Notes under the pieces: generated by a model
The model's database searches: none
The model's input: only the letters and a program-made list of their open reading frames with translations
What the model was told of the DNA's origin: nothing
Shown here: piece after piece, positions 1-6,126 of the stretch
Layout of the letters: each line of letters starts with the position of its first letter
How positions within the stretch are numbered: the stretch's first letter is position 1
Position numbers and translations under genes: made by a program
Assembly: GCA_902492275.1 (NCBI GenBank)
Contig: CABUKW010000121.1
Coordinates: 1 to 9,707, forward strand
Length of the DNA stretch: 9,707 nucleotides
Origin: an uncultured Peptococcaceae bacterium
GTDB taxonomy: Bacteria > Bacillota > Peptococcia > Peptococcales > Peptococcaceae
Reading direction: 5' to 3'

Positions 1-3
1 TAG

Positions 4-27
4 AACGGCAGAGGGTGCCGTTGTTCT
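4..27 (+). terminator. Possible terminator-like hairpin just after a TAG at the window start
   Basis: AACGGCA at 4-10 and TGCCGTT at 16-22 form a perfect 7-bp stem with a 5-nt loop, followed by a weak T-containing tail (GTTCT). A TAG occupies positions 1-3, so this could be the end of an upstream gene and its terminator, but that gene lies outside the window. A competing pairing exists: CCGTTG at 18-23 with CAACGG at 38-43. There is no good T-run, so the terminator call is weak. Confidence 0.3.
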
Positions 28-85
28 GGGCGCAGCGCAACGGAGCAAACTCAAATCGCTGTAGGACTATTGGTTGAGCAGAAAA

Positions 86-146
86 CCAGCATTTTGGCTG
101 TATTTTGTACCCCCCCTATTAGAGCGCAAAATACAGAAAACGCTGG
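86..146. repeat. Long imperfect inverted repeat (stem-loop) with C7 in the loop
   Basis: Three paired segments build one stem: CCAGC (86-90) with GCTGG (142-146), TTTT (92-95) with AAAA (137-140), and CTGTATTTTG (98-107) with CAAAATACAG (127-136). This gives about 19 base pairs with one mismatch and a two-base bulge. The 19-nt loop carries seven consecutive C (110-116). No gene is nearby on either side, and the element sits about 27 bp from parS. The pairing is read directly; function is unknown. It could be a degenerate mobile-element end, a transcription terminator for an outside gene, or a small RNA hairpin. Confidence 0.5.
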
Positions 147-172
147 CAAAAACAGAAAATCGGCATGGAAAA

Positions 173-188
173 TGTTTCACGTGAAACA
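173..188. promoter_or_regulatory. parS: parS: ParB (Spo0J) binding site, perfect consensus
   Basis: TGTTTCACGTGAAACA matches the 16-bp Bacillus-type parS consensus at every base. Here it lies inside a longer perfect palindrome (169-192), because the flanking AAAA and TTTT also pair. parS nucleates ParB/CTP spreading and SMC loading for chromosome segregation, and sites usually cluster around the replication origin. The site is intergenic, upstream of rsfS. The match is seen directly; its activity in this organism is inferred from the family. Confidence 0.93.
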
Positions 189-211
189 TTTTTGTTCAAC
201 AGTTGAGAAGC

Positions 212-238
212 GATGCGGGGGCGTATCGCCTCCCCATC
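212..238. repeat. Palindromic hairpin repeat, copy 1
   Basis: A 27-bp element beginning GATG and ending CATC folds on itself: GAT/ATC and G-C outer pairs, one mismatch, then a G-rich arm against a C-rich arm, with a TAT loop. It agrees with the element at 290-316 at 20 of 27 positions, with no gaps. Short similarity also extends into the flanks (AGAA before, GAACG/AAACG after), so the real unit is likely longer than 27 bp. Confidence 0.5.
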
Positions 239-289
239 TGCCATGACGAACGTTTATCATAAACTGTTGCAGTACCATCATAGAAAAGT

Positions 290-316
290 GATGACTGGGC
301 GCAGCGCCCACCCATC
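290..316. repeat. Palindromic hairpin repeat, copy 2
   Basis: This is the partner of the element at 212-238, placed 78 bp further on in the same orientation. GATG/CATC form the base, then two mismatches, then TGGGCG (296-301) pairs with CGCCCA (305-310). At the seventh pair, G-C in copy 1 is T-A here, and a G-T wobble in copy 1 is G-C here, so pairing is kept while bases change. Thirteen bases of this copy (295-307) also occur exactly at 26-38, possibly a degraded third copy. Confidence 0.5.
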
Positions 317-482
317 GGTGATAAGAAACGATTGTGTATGACATTGCATAATGCTTTGTTAGCAGGGGTCGGTAAATCATAGACCCTCTGCATTGCGACA
401 CGCAATTTGATGATAACAGCATCTTCAGAGCATCGAAATGAAGTGCGGTAAATAAAAATGAAAAGATAACAGGGAGGTTTCT

Positions 483-842
483 ATGGAAAGTATTACCTTA
501 GTAGAACAAATTGTCAAAGCATTGGACGAAAAGAAAGGCATGGACATCAAGGTGTTGGATATCCATGCGCAGACCGGTATTGCCGATTATTTTGTAATCT
601 GCAATGGTACCAGCACGCCCCACACTAAGGCGCTGTCTGATTTTGTGGAAGAAAAGGTGGAAAAGGCCTTACATGAACGGATTTTGCGTCGGGAAGGCTA
701 TCAGGGCGGCAGTTGGATTTTATTGGATTACGGCGTGGTGATTGTGCAGATTTTCAAGCCGGAGGAACGTGCTTATTACAATTTGGAAAAGCTGTGGGGC
801 GATAGTCCAGAAGTGGACATTACGCCCATGCTGGGTGAATAG
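483..842 (+). CDS. rsfS: Ribosomal silencing factor RsfS
   Basis: This 119-residue protein is the usual length for the RsfS/DUF143/YbeB family. The family binds ribosomal protein uL14 on the large subunit and blocks subunit joining, damping translation when nutrients are scarce. Family landmarks are visible: DYFVICNGTS near residues 35-44, GGSWILLDYG near 75-84, VVIVQIF just after, and YNLEKLWGD near residue 98-106. The start is fixed by AGGGAGG at 471-477, five bases before the ATG. In many Bacillota it follows nadD, yqeK and sometimes a LytR-type gene; none of these is in the 480 bp upstream. The next ATG begins two bases after its stop, so it is almost certainly co-transcribed with the methyltransferase. 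I saw no convincing promoter upstream. Confidence 0.96.
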   Translation: MESITLVEQIVKALDEKKGMDIKVLDIHAQTGIADYFVICNGTSTPHTKALSDFVEEKVEKALHERILRREGYQGGSWILLDYGVVIVQIFKPEERAYYNLEKLWGDSPEVDITPMLGE

Positions 843-844
843 AG

Positions 845-1669
845 ATGGCTTATGAAGCGCTGGCAGACCTCTATGATTGTTTGATGGAGGATATCGATTA
901 TAAGCAGTGGGCCGCCTATATCCACCGGCTGTTAGAAAAAAATCATTGCGCCGGTAAGCGGCTGCTGGATTTGGGCTGCGGAACGGGCAATATCACCATT
1001 CCGCTGGCGCAGAAGGGCTATCAGATTACGGCGGTGGATCGGTCGGCGGAAATGCTGGCGCAGGCCCAGGCTAAGAGCGCTGCTTTGAGGCTGTCCGTTG
1101 ACTGGCGGCAGCAGGATATGACTGCCTTGCATTTGGCCGATGAAGCTGGCGAGGAACCGCTGTTTGATGCCGTCATCGCGACCTTTGACGCTTTTAATTA
1201 TCTGACGGAGCCGGAGGATTTGCAGGCGTTGCTCCATCGGCTGAACGGCTTATTAAACGACGGCGGCATTCTGCTGTTTGATGTGCAGACGCCCTATAAG
1301 CTGCGGCAGTATCTGGGCAACAATATTTTTACGCTGCACCGCCCGGAAGTGGAATATATATGGGAAAATCATTTTGACGAGGAAGAACAGCTTTGTCAGA
1401 TGGACATTACGTTCTTTATCCGGCAGGAAAACGGTTTGTACCGGCGGGTGACCGAGTGCCATCAGGAGAAGGTTTATGACTTGGATATGCTGAAAACCTG
1501 GCTGAGATTCAGCGATTTTGAGGTGCTTGGCGTTTATCGGGAGCTGACGGAGCAGCCGGTGCAGCCGGAGGATTATCGGGCGGTGTTTGTAGCCAAGCCC
1601 ATGCTGTATGACGAGGAGCAGGGCTGGTCTGCGGCGGAGCCGTTGGACTGGGAGAAACTTGAAGTATGA
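845..1669 (+). CDS. Class I SAM-dependent methyltransferase, substrate unknown
   Basis: This 274-residue cytosolic protein has a Rossmann-type SAM-binding domain. Motif I is LLDLGCGTGN at about residues 40-49. The acidic residue that holds the SAM ribose is D65 in the AVDRS stretch. A later strand motif, FDAVIATFDAFNYL, falls near residues 107-120. The C-terminal third (FEVLGVYRELTEQP) resembles the small-molecule methyltransferases common in Bacillota. It starts two bases after the rsfS stop, with only a weak GAG-containing ribosome site, so translation probably depends on re-initiation from rsfS. An rsfS-linked methyltransferase of this kind is, as far as I recall, common in this group, but the methyl acceptor is not known to me and the sequence does not reveal it. 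Confidence 0.85.
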   Translation: MAYEALADLYDCLMEDIDYKQWAAYIHRLLEKNHCAGKRLLDLGCGTGNITIPLAQKGYQITAVDRSAEMLAQAQAKSAALRLSVDWRQQDMTALHLADEAGEEPLFDAVIATFDAFNYLTEPEDLQALLHRLNGLLNDGGILLFDVQTPYKLRQYLGNNIFTLHRPEVEYIWENHFDEEEQLCQMDITFFIRQENGLYRRVTECHQEKVYDLDMLKTWLRFSDFEVLGVYRELTEQPVQPEDYRAVFVAKPMLYDEEQGWSAAEPLDWEKLEV

Positions 1670-1670
1670 G

Positions 1671-1726
1671 AAAAAAAGGGCGCTGGGTCGTTGTGCTGTG
1701 ATAAGGCGGCAAAAGGGCCAGCGCCT
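1671..1726. other. Hairpin between the methyltransferase gene and murI
   Basis: GGCGCTGG (1679-1686) and CCAGCGCC (1718-1725) form a perfect 8-bp stem around a 31-nt loop. Seven A lie just outside the left arm (1671-1677). Read on - this is a GC stem followed by C and T7, the signature of an intrinsic terminator, yet no - strand gene lies upstream. Read on + there is no T-run, so it would not end the rsfS transcript and may be an RNA-stability or processing element. The stem is certain; the role is open. Confidence 0.4.
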
Positions 1727-1774
1727 GCAGTGGCAAGACAAGAATCATGGAAGAGGGATTGGGAGTGACAAGTG

Positions 1775-2551
1775 ATGCAGATTGCGTTTTTTGATTCCGG
1801 CATAGGCGGCTTGACCGTTCTGCATCAGGCCAAGCGGAAGATGCCCCGAGAGGATTATCTCTATTATGCCGATACGGACCATGTTCCCTATGGCCGTAAA
1901 ACGAAAGAAGAAATCCGGCAGTATGTGCAGGAGGCTGTGGATTTTATCGCCGAGCAGGAGGTGAAGGCCTTGGTGGTGGCCTGCAATACGGCTACCAGCG
2001 TTGCCATTCGGAGCCTGCGAGCCCGGTACAGCTTTCCCATTTTAGGGATGGAGCCGGCGGTAAAACCGGCGGTGAACGATTTACACTGCACCAAACGGAT
2101 TTTGGTGACGGCTACACCGGTTACTATTCGGGAGGAAAAGCTGCAAAATCTGTTGCATCAGGTGGATCAGCATCATCAGGTGGATTTGCTGCCGCTGCCC
2201 CGCTTGGTCGAATTTGCCGAGGCCGGTAATTTTAGCGACGGGCAGGCGGAGGCTTATCTGCGGGAAACGCTGGCGCCCTTTGATTTGCAGCAGTATTGTA
2301 CGGTGGTGCTGGGATGTACCCATTTCAATTATTTTAAGGACAGTTTTCATAAAATTCTGCCGGAGGATATTGTCATGCTGGACGGCAGCGATGGCACGGT
2401 CAATAATCTGCGGCATGTGCTGGCCGAGAAGAATCTGCTGGAAACCGGTACGGGGCAGGTGCAGTATGTGACCTCCGGCCGGTCGGCGGAGCAGCTGCGG
2501 CCCAAATATGAGCGGCTGCTGCAGCGTTTAGAGGAAATGCTTACTTATTAA
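1775..2551 (+). CDS. murI: Glutamate racemase MurI
   Basis: MurI interconverts L- and D-glutamate without a cofactor, supplying D-Glu for peptidoglycan in the cytosol. The 258 residues match the family length. The N-terminal loop is FFDSGIGGLTVL with D7 and S8. A YADTDHVPYG segment follows (31-40). The two catalytic cysteines are C70 in VACNTATS and C181 in LGCTHF, with H183 beside the second. A GTG lies directly before the chosen ATG (1772). The ATG is preferred because it begins the conserved strand as MQIAFF and sits nine bases from GGGAG at 1761-1765; six bases would also allow the GTG. It follows the methyltransferase after 105 bp that contain a hairpin, and precedes a small membrane protein by 18 bp. 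No disruption is visible. Confidence 0.95.
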   Translation: MQIAFFDSGIGGLTVLHQAKRKMPREDYLYYADTDHVPYGRKTKEEIRQYVQEAVDFIAEQEVKALVVACNTATSVAIRSLRARYSFPILGMEPAVKPAVNDLHCTKRILVTATPVTIREEKLQNLLHQVDQHHQVDLLPLPRLVEFAEAGNFSDGQAEAYLRETLAPFDLQQYCTVVLGCTHFNYFKDSFHKILPEDIVMLDGSDGTVNNLRHVLAEKNLLETGTGQVQYVTSGRSAEQLRPKYERLLQRLEEMLTY

Positions 2552-2569
2552 TGGAGAGGAGAGAGGGTT

Positions 2570-2806
2570 ATGTTACAGTTATGGAGAGGCGCGAAATTAT
2601 TTGCCCAGCGCCTGGGATGGATGGAAAAGGGCTTGCTGCAAGTTGGTTTGTGCGCGTTGGCGGTTTTAGTGGGCACGACCACGCCGCGCAAAAAGAAAGC
2701 GCAGACCAGCATTTTGGCTGGCGGTGTGTTTGTGGCCGCTTGTCTGCCTTTGATGAATAAATTTTTGGACATTGCCGAAGAAATGGCGGAAGAAAACCAA
2801 AAATAA
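2570..2806 (+). CDS. Small putative membrane protein, function unknown
   Basis: I do not recognise a family for this 78-residue protein. It has a short amphipathic start with basic residues. A hydrophobic stretch follows at about residues 21-37 (LLQVGLCALAVLVGTTT), then a very basic turn (PRKKK), a second hydrophobic stretch at about 47-62, and an acidic tail (IAEEMAEENQK). This pattern suggests a two-helix membrane hairpin with the basic turn on the cytosolic side. The gene is supported by a strong purine-rich ribosome site (GAGGAGAGAGG) ahead of the ATG, by its position 18 bp after murI, and by its end just before a hairpin. A competing frame from 2551 lacks such a ribosome site and has no membrane pattern. 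A link to cell-wall synthesis is only suggested by its neighbour. Confidence 0.65.
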   Translation: MLQLWRGAKLFAQRLGWMEKGLLQVGLCALAVLVGTTTPRKKKAQTSILAGGVFVAACLPLMNKFLDIAEEMAEENQK

Positions 2807-2830
2807 AAAGCAGCCGAAACAACGGCTGCT
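2799..2830 (-). terminator. Intrinsic terminator of the CLC gene
   Basis: AGCAGCCG (2809-2816) and CGGCTGCT (2823-2830) form a perfect 8-bp stem with a 6-nt loop. Read on -, it is followed by TTTTTATTTTTT, a classic intrinsic terminator. The right arm on + overlaps the CLC stop codon (2829-2831), so the hairpin begins inside the gene. On + there is no T-run after the stem, so it may stop the murI-side transcript poorly and leave it converging into the CLC gene. Confidence 0.85.
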
Positions 2831-4112
2831 AGTGGGAGCGGGTATTGATGTAATGGGGATGCAGCTTGTCGTACATAATCTTCTGACTGCTGTATAAACC
2901 ATAATAGCCGGAGAACACATAGCTGACGGCGCAGGCGATACAGAACAGCAGCGCGCTGTGATGGCCGAACAACTCCACGCTGAGCATCATGGAGGCCAGC
3001 GGACAGTTGACTACGCTGCAAAAAAGAGCAATCATGCCGATGGCGGCGCCGAAGGCCGGGTCCAGCCCTAAAAGGGGCGCGGCTACGTTGCCCAAGGCAG
3101 CGCCTACAAACAGGGCGGGCACGATTTCGCCGCCTTTGAAGCCAGCGCCCAAGGTGAGGGCAGTGAATAGAATCTTCAGCAAAAAGGCAAAGGTGGGGCA
3201 AGCGCCGGTCATGGACAACAGCAGCATGTCGGAGCCTTGGCCGTTATAAGCTCGGGTGCCGGTCAGCAAGGTGAGGGCGGCCACCAGACAGCCGCCGACA
3301 AAGATGCGGCCGTAGTCGTTGGGCAGCAGTTTTTGATAGAGATGGCCAGCCTGATGAATGACCACGCAGAACAGAATGCTGACCACGCCGCAGGCCATGG
3401 CCAGCAAAATCACCTTCAAAAAGAGGAACACCGACAGCTCCGGTGGATAAATCTGTGGAAAGGCGGCGCCGCCGATGCCGCAGGTTTGGATAATGCCGTA
3501 GGCGATGGAGGCCGACACAATACAGGGCACAAAGGCGCTGTAGTGAATAACGCCGACGCTGATGACCTCCATGCTGAACACCGTGGCAGCGATGGGCGTG
3601 CCGAACAGGGAAGCGAATACGGCGCTCATGCCGCAGATGACAATGATGTTGATATCGGTATCCCGCAGGCGGAATAGCCGTCCCAGCGCTTCGCCGATGC
3701 TGCCGCCGATTTGCAGCGCAGCCCCTTCTCGCCCGGAGGAGCCGCCGCACAGATGGGTGACGATGGTGCCGAAGAAAATCAGCGGCGCCATGCGAATGGG
3801 AATATGCTGCTTAGACTGAATGGAAGCCAGCACCAGATTGGTGCCCGGATCTTGGGCCAAGCCGGCGCGGCGATAGGTAAACACGATGAGCAAACCGGCG
3901 AAGGGCAGCAAAAAAATCAGCCAGTCGTGGCTCTGGCGGGCGGCGGTGACCCAGTCGATGCTGAGATGGAAGGCAGCGCCTACCAAACCGCAGACCACGC
4001 CGGTGATAGCGCCGAAGATGAGCCAGCGCACAAACCACAGCACGTACAGGCTGCTGTAATTGAATTGAAAGCGCAATTTTTGTTTGATTGTTTTCCAGTC
4101 TGGTTCCTGCAA
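2829..4112 (-). CDS. CLC-family anion channel or H+/anion antiporter with non-standard filter motifs
   Basis: This inner-membrane protein has 427 residues and many hydrophobic helices, as in bacterial CLC proteins. The core motif GGSSGREGAALQIGG (residues 123-137) holds the gating glutamate E129. The later GFKGGEIVPALFVG (324-337) corresponds to the GxFxP region. Two departures stand out: GREGP is GREGA, and the usual GSGxP filter segment aligns with DPGTN (88-92), so its central serine is absent. I recall a Bacillota subfamily with these features, and substitutions in the same motifs occur in fluoride-type CLCs, so chloride should not be assumed. A TTG at 4133 is possible. The TTG at 4112 is preferred because AAAGGA lies nine bases upstream of it and the promoter leaves only about ten leader bases for the earlier one. 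No regulatory domain follows the membrane part. Confidence 0.88.
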   Translation of the reverse strand: MQEPDWKTIKQKLRFQFNYSSLYVLWFVRWLIFGAITGVVCGLVGAAFHLSIDWVTAARQSHDWLIFLLPFAGLLIVFTYRRAGLAQDPGTNLVLASIQSKQHIPIRMAPLIFFGTIVTHLCGGSSGREGAALQIGGSIGEALGRLFRLRDTDINIIVICGMSAVFASLFGTPIAATVFSMEVISVGVIHYSAFVPCIVSASIAYGIIQTCGIGGAAFPQIYPPELSVFLFLKVILLAMACGVVSILFCVVIHQAGHLYQKLLPNDYGRIFVGGCLVAALTLLTGTRAYNGQGSDMLLLSMTGACPTFAFLLKILFTALTLGAGFKGGEIVPALFVGAALGNVAAPLLGLDPAFGAAIGMIALFCSVVNCPLASMMLSVELFGHHSALLFCIACAVSYVFSGYYGLYSSQKIMYDKLHPHYINTRSH

Positions 4113-4150
4113 GGTGAACAATCCTTTCTGCAATACAGTTCTTACTATTC

Positions 4151-4179
4151 AGTATATCGGGATTGGGCGCGGGAATCAA
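4151..4179 (-). promoter_or_regulatory. Sigma-A-type promoter of the CLC gene
   Basis: Read on -, a -35 box TTGATT (positions 4179-4174) is followed by exactly 17 bases and a -10 box TATACT (4156-4151). Transcription would begin near 4144, leaving about 30 leader bases before the TTG start at 4112. That leader is too short for a riboswitch. The boxes match consensus at 4 of 6 and 5 of 6 positions. Confidence 0.7.
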
Positions 4180-4307
4180 TGGTTTCCGGCAGCGAAGGCT
4201 GTAAAAATTTTTTAGCGTATCGATTGGATTTGCGGCAGGAAATAAGATTGTAAGGTGTAATACATAATTGTAAAAAGAAAAGAATGGGACAGGGGAACCC
4301 TTGCTGC

Positions 4308-4324
4308 GGCAGGGCCATCCTGCC
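4308..4324 (+). other. Small hairpin just upstream of the PNP ribosome site
   Basis: GGCAGG (4308-4313) pairs with CCTGCC (4319-4324) around a 5-nt loop, ending 10 bases before the GAGGAGG of the next gene. It has no T-run and does not cover the ribosome site. It may simply stabilise the mRNA 5' end. I could not identify a promoter for the PNP gene in 4180-4300; AT-rich candidates such as TTGTAA (4249) are weak. Confidence 0.3.
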
Positions 4325-4347
4325 AGTGAAATTGAGGAGGAACAAGG

Positions 4348-5158
4348 ATGCAGACGTTATTACAACAGGTGGAGGAAACCATCGCTTATATTGGCAGCAA
4401 AACCGCTTATCGACCGGAAACGGCTATCGTGTTGGGTTCGGGGCTGGGCCGGCTGGCCGATAAGCTGGAAGATGGGTGCAGCATTGCTTATGAGGAGCTG
4501 CCCCATTGGAAATCCAGTACGGCGCCGGGGCATAACGGCCGGCTTTTGTTCGGTCGTTTGGGCGGCAAGCCGGTGGTGTGCATGCAGGGCAGACTGCATT
4601 ACTATGAAGGCTACAGCATGGCGGAGATTACCTATCCGGTGCGGGTGATGGCGCGGCTGGGCGTGAAAAATCTGCTGCTTTCCAACGCCGCCGGCGGCAT
4701 CAATCTGGACTTTGCTCCTGGCGATTTAATGCTGATCACCGACCATATCAATTTTATGGGCTGCAATCCGTTGATGGGGCCCAACGAGGCCGATTTTGGG
4801 GTACGCTTCTGCGACATGAGCTATGCCTATCATCCGGCCCTGCGACAGATTGCCTTGGAAGCGGCTGCGGAGTTGGGACAAACTTTGCGGCAGGGGGTTT
4901 ATGTAGCGACGACTGGTCCCAGTTATGAAACGCCGGCGGAAATCCGCATGTTCCGAGGCTGGGGCGCCAGTGCGGTGGGTATGTCCACGGTGCCCGAGGT
5001 GATTGTGGCCAATCATTGCGGCTTGCGGGTGCTGGGGATTTCCTGCATCACCAATATGGCCGCCGGTGTACTGGACCAGCCGCTGACCGAAACCGAAGTG
5101 CTGGAAACCGGCGAAAAATCGGGAACGGCTTTTCAGCCGCATTGTAGAAAAGCTGTAG
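4348..5158 (+). CDS. punA: Purine nucleoside phosphorylase, frameshifted near its 3' end
   Basis: This is a trimeric class I PNP, which splits purine (deoxy)ribonucleosides with phosphate in cytosolic purine salvage. Visible motifs are VLGSGLG with phosphate-binding S31, GRLHYYEGYS (81-90), LSNAAGGIN (111-119), and GPSYETPAEIRMFRGWGASAVGMSTVPE (190-217, with E194 and M212). ITNMAAG contains N236, the residue that selects 6-oxopurines. After ETGE (256) the frame as written leaves the family and runs on to 5298. Dropping one A from the A5 run at 5114-5118 gives ETGENRERLFSRIVEKL and a TAG at 5156-5158. That is a normal 269-residue protein ending 12 bases before the next ATG. The start ATG follows GAGGAGG. 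The extra base may be a sequencing error or a real mutation; as written, the overrun replaces only the last helix. Confidence 0.9.
5114..5118 (+). other. Site of a one-base frameshift (A5 run) in the PNP gene
   Basis: Five A in a row break the reading frame of the phosphorylase gene. With four A the frame continues with family-like sequence (NRERLFSRIVEKL) and stops at 5158. With five it continues through unrelated sequence to 5298, overlapping the next gene by about 130 bases. A short homopolymer is a typical place for an assembly error, but also for phase-variation-like slippage. Confidence 0.8.
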
Positions 5159-5170
5159 GGAGTGATGGAG

Positions 5171-6082
5171 ATGCTGCAAGGGGCTGTATCATTGGGGCGT
5201 TGCAGGCCCAAAAAGGAACAAAAGCGGGGAAGGCTGGTTTTTCTGGCAGCTATGACGGCGTTGGCCGTAGGGCTGACGGCTGCCCTCAATCTGCTTAGTC
5301 CGGAGCTGCCTGCGCCGTTGGATCATGCCATTCCGGTGATTGCCGGACTGGAAAAGAATCCATACCAGCAAATCTATTATTACGAGGCCGACAAGCAGCA
5401 GCGCTATGAGGCTTATCAAGCCGCCCATGCTGATTTAGCGGCGGAGGATGTGGTCTGGCAGGTGAACGCCGGCTTAGACCAGGAGTTTTATACCAACATT
5501 ATCACCATTGCCGATACGGAGGCGCTGCCGCTGATTGTCAATAAATATCATCAACTGCCCGACGGCTATGTGCCTGCCGATTTGGAAACGCTGCCATCGG
5601 GCAAGCCGGCCACCAAAGCTACCTGTGCGGCCTATAAGGCCATGGCGGCCGACGCCCGTAAGGAGGGTTTGTCATTGTACGCCGCTTCAGCCTACCGCTC
5701 CTATGATTTGCAGAACCGACTTTACAACGGCTATCTCAAGCAGGAGGGCGGCGATAGGGCGAAGGTAGACACCTACAGCGCCCGCCCGGGTCACAGTGAA
5801 CATCAGACAGGTCGGGCCATTGATTTGTGCGGCTCCTTTGGCTCTCTCAACGATTTTATCAACACGCCGGAAGGGCCTTGGGTGAATGAAAACTGTTATA
5901 AATATGGCTTTATTGTTCGCTATCAGCAGGATATTGTACCGCTGACCGGCTACAAATATGAGCCGTGGCATATTACTTATGTGGGCACAGAGGTCGCGCA
6001 GGCCATGCACGATTTGAATATCCGCTGTTTGGAAGAATATGTTGTAAAATATATTGACCATCAGCCGCCTGAAGGGGTATAA
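5171..6082 (+). CDS. VanY-type D-alanyl-D-alanine carboxypeptidase (peptidase M15B)
   Basis: This extracytoplasmic zinc enzyme probably removes the terminal D-Ala from peptidoglycan stem peptides. A basic N-terminus (KKEQKRGR) leads into one membrane anchor at about residues 21-42, with no clear cleavage site. A linker region of unknown role follows (about 50-140). The M15 domain starts near SAYRSYDLQ (173-181). It carries the SxHxxGxAxD signature as SEHQTGRAID, with ligands H211 and D218, and EPWH, with catalytic E264 and third ligand H267. GTG at 5162 and ATG at 5165 are also in frame. ATG 5171 is chosen because AGGGAG (5157-5162) stands eight bases before it. It lies directly behind the phosphorylase gene and is probably co-transcribed. 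No van regulatory genes are near, so this is likely housekeeping wall trimming, not glycopeptide resistance. Confidence 0.9.
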   Translation: MLQGAVSLGRCRPKKEQKRGRLVFLAAMTALAVGLTAALNLLSPELPAPLDHAIPVIAGLEKNPYQQIYYYEADKQQRYEAYQAAHADLAAEDVVWQVNAGLDQEFYTNIITIADTEALPLIVNKYHQLPDGYVPADLETLPSGKPATKATCAAYKAMAADARKEGLSLYAASAYRSYDLQNRLYNGYLKQEGGDRAKVDTYSARPGHSEHQTGRAIDLCGSFGSLNDFINTPEGPWVNENCYKYGFIVRYQQDIVPLTGYKYEPWHITYVGTEVAQAMHDLNIRCLEEYVVKYIDHQPPEGV

Positions 6083-6083
6083 T
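6054..6083 (+). promoter_or_regulatory. Strong sigma-A-type promoter of the panT-coaX-rnz operon
   Basis: TTGACC (6054-6059) and TATAAT (6078-6083) are separated by 18 bases; the -10 box is perfect and the -35 matches at 5 of 6 positions. The -35 lies inside the carboxypeptidase gene and the -10 overlaps its TAA stop (6080-6082). Transcription should start near 6090, giving a leader of about 190 bases before the S-component gene. Confidence 0.8.
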
Positions 6084-6126
6084 ACAACTGTTCCGCGGGA
6101 GCCTGGAGCCCTGCAGGAGCCAATTT

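Noticed and set aside
4..243. Open frame across parS on +
   Set aside because: It has no start or ribosome site, runs through palindromes (parS reads as FHVKH), and gives a low-complexity non-protein-like sequence.
177..422. Open frame of 81 codons on -
   Set aside because: It spans both palindromic repeats, and its repeated RW-GG/A-P-H-F pattern merely reflects those repeats. No ribosome site.
2706..2720. Fifteen-base exact match CCAGCATTTTGGCTG at 86-100 and 2706-2720
   Set aside because: One copy lies in coding sequence of the small membrane protein and the similarity ends abruptly; likely coincidence between short near-palindromes.
2548..3201. 217-codon frame on - across the convergent junction
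   Set aside because: It lies in another frame of the CLC and small-protein genes and crosses the terminator; composition is Arg/Ser/Cys-rich with no family features.
3237..4253. Long + frames (146 and 180 codons) opposite the CLC gene
   Set aside because: They are antisense shadows produced by its codon bias, rich in His, Gln, Gly and Ala, without ribosome sites or motifs.
4113..4347. Fluoride (crcB) riboswitch upstream of the CLC gene, or purine riboswitch upstream of the phosphorylase gene
   Set aside because: The CLC promoter leaves only ~30 leader bases, and I see no pseudoknot-type fluoride consensus. On the phosphorylase side the paired loops and core bases of a purine aptamer are not present.
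5114..5118. Programmed frameshifting in the phosphorylase gene
   Set aside because: A5 without a slippery heptamer or downstream stimulator is a weak site, and this enzyme family is not known for recoding; a plain indel is simpler.
5171..6082. Carboxypeptidase as a vancomycin-resistance gene
   Set aside because: No vanR/S, vanH/A/X or other resistance-cluster genes are present; M15B carboxypeptidases are widespread housekeeping proteins.
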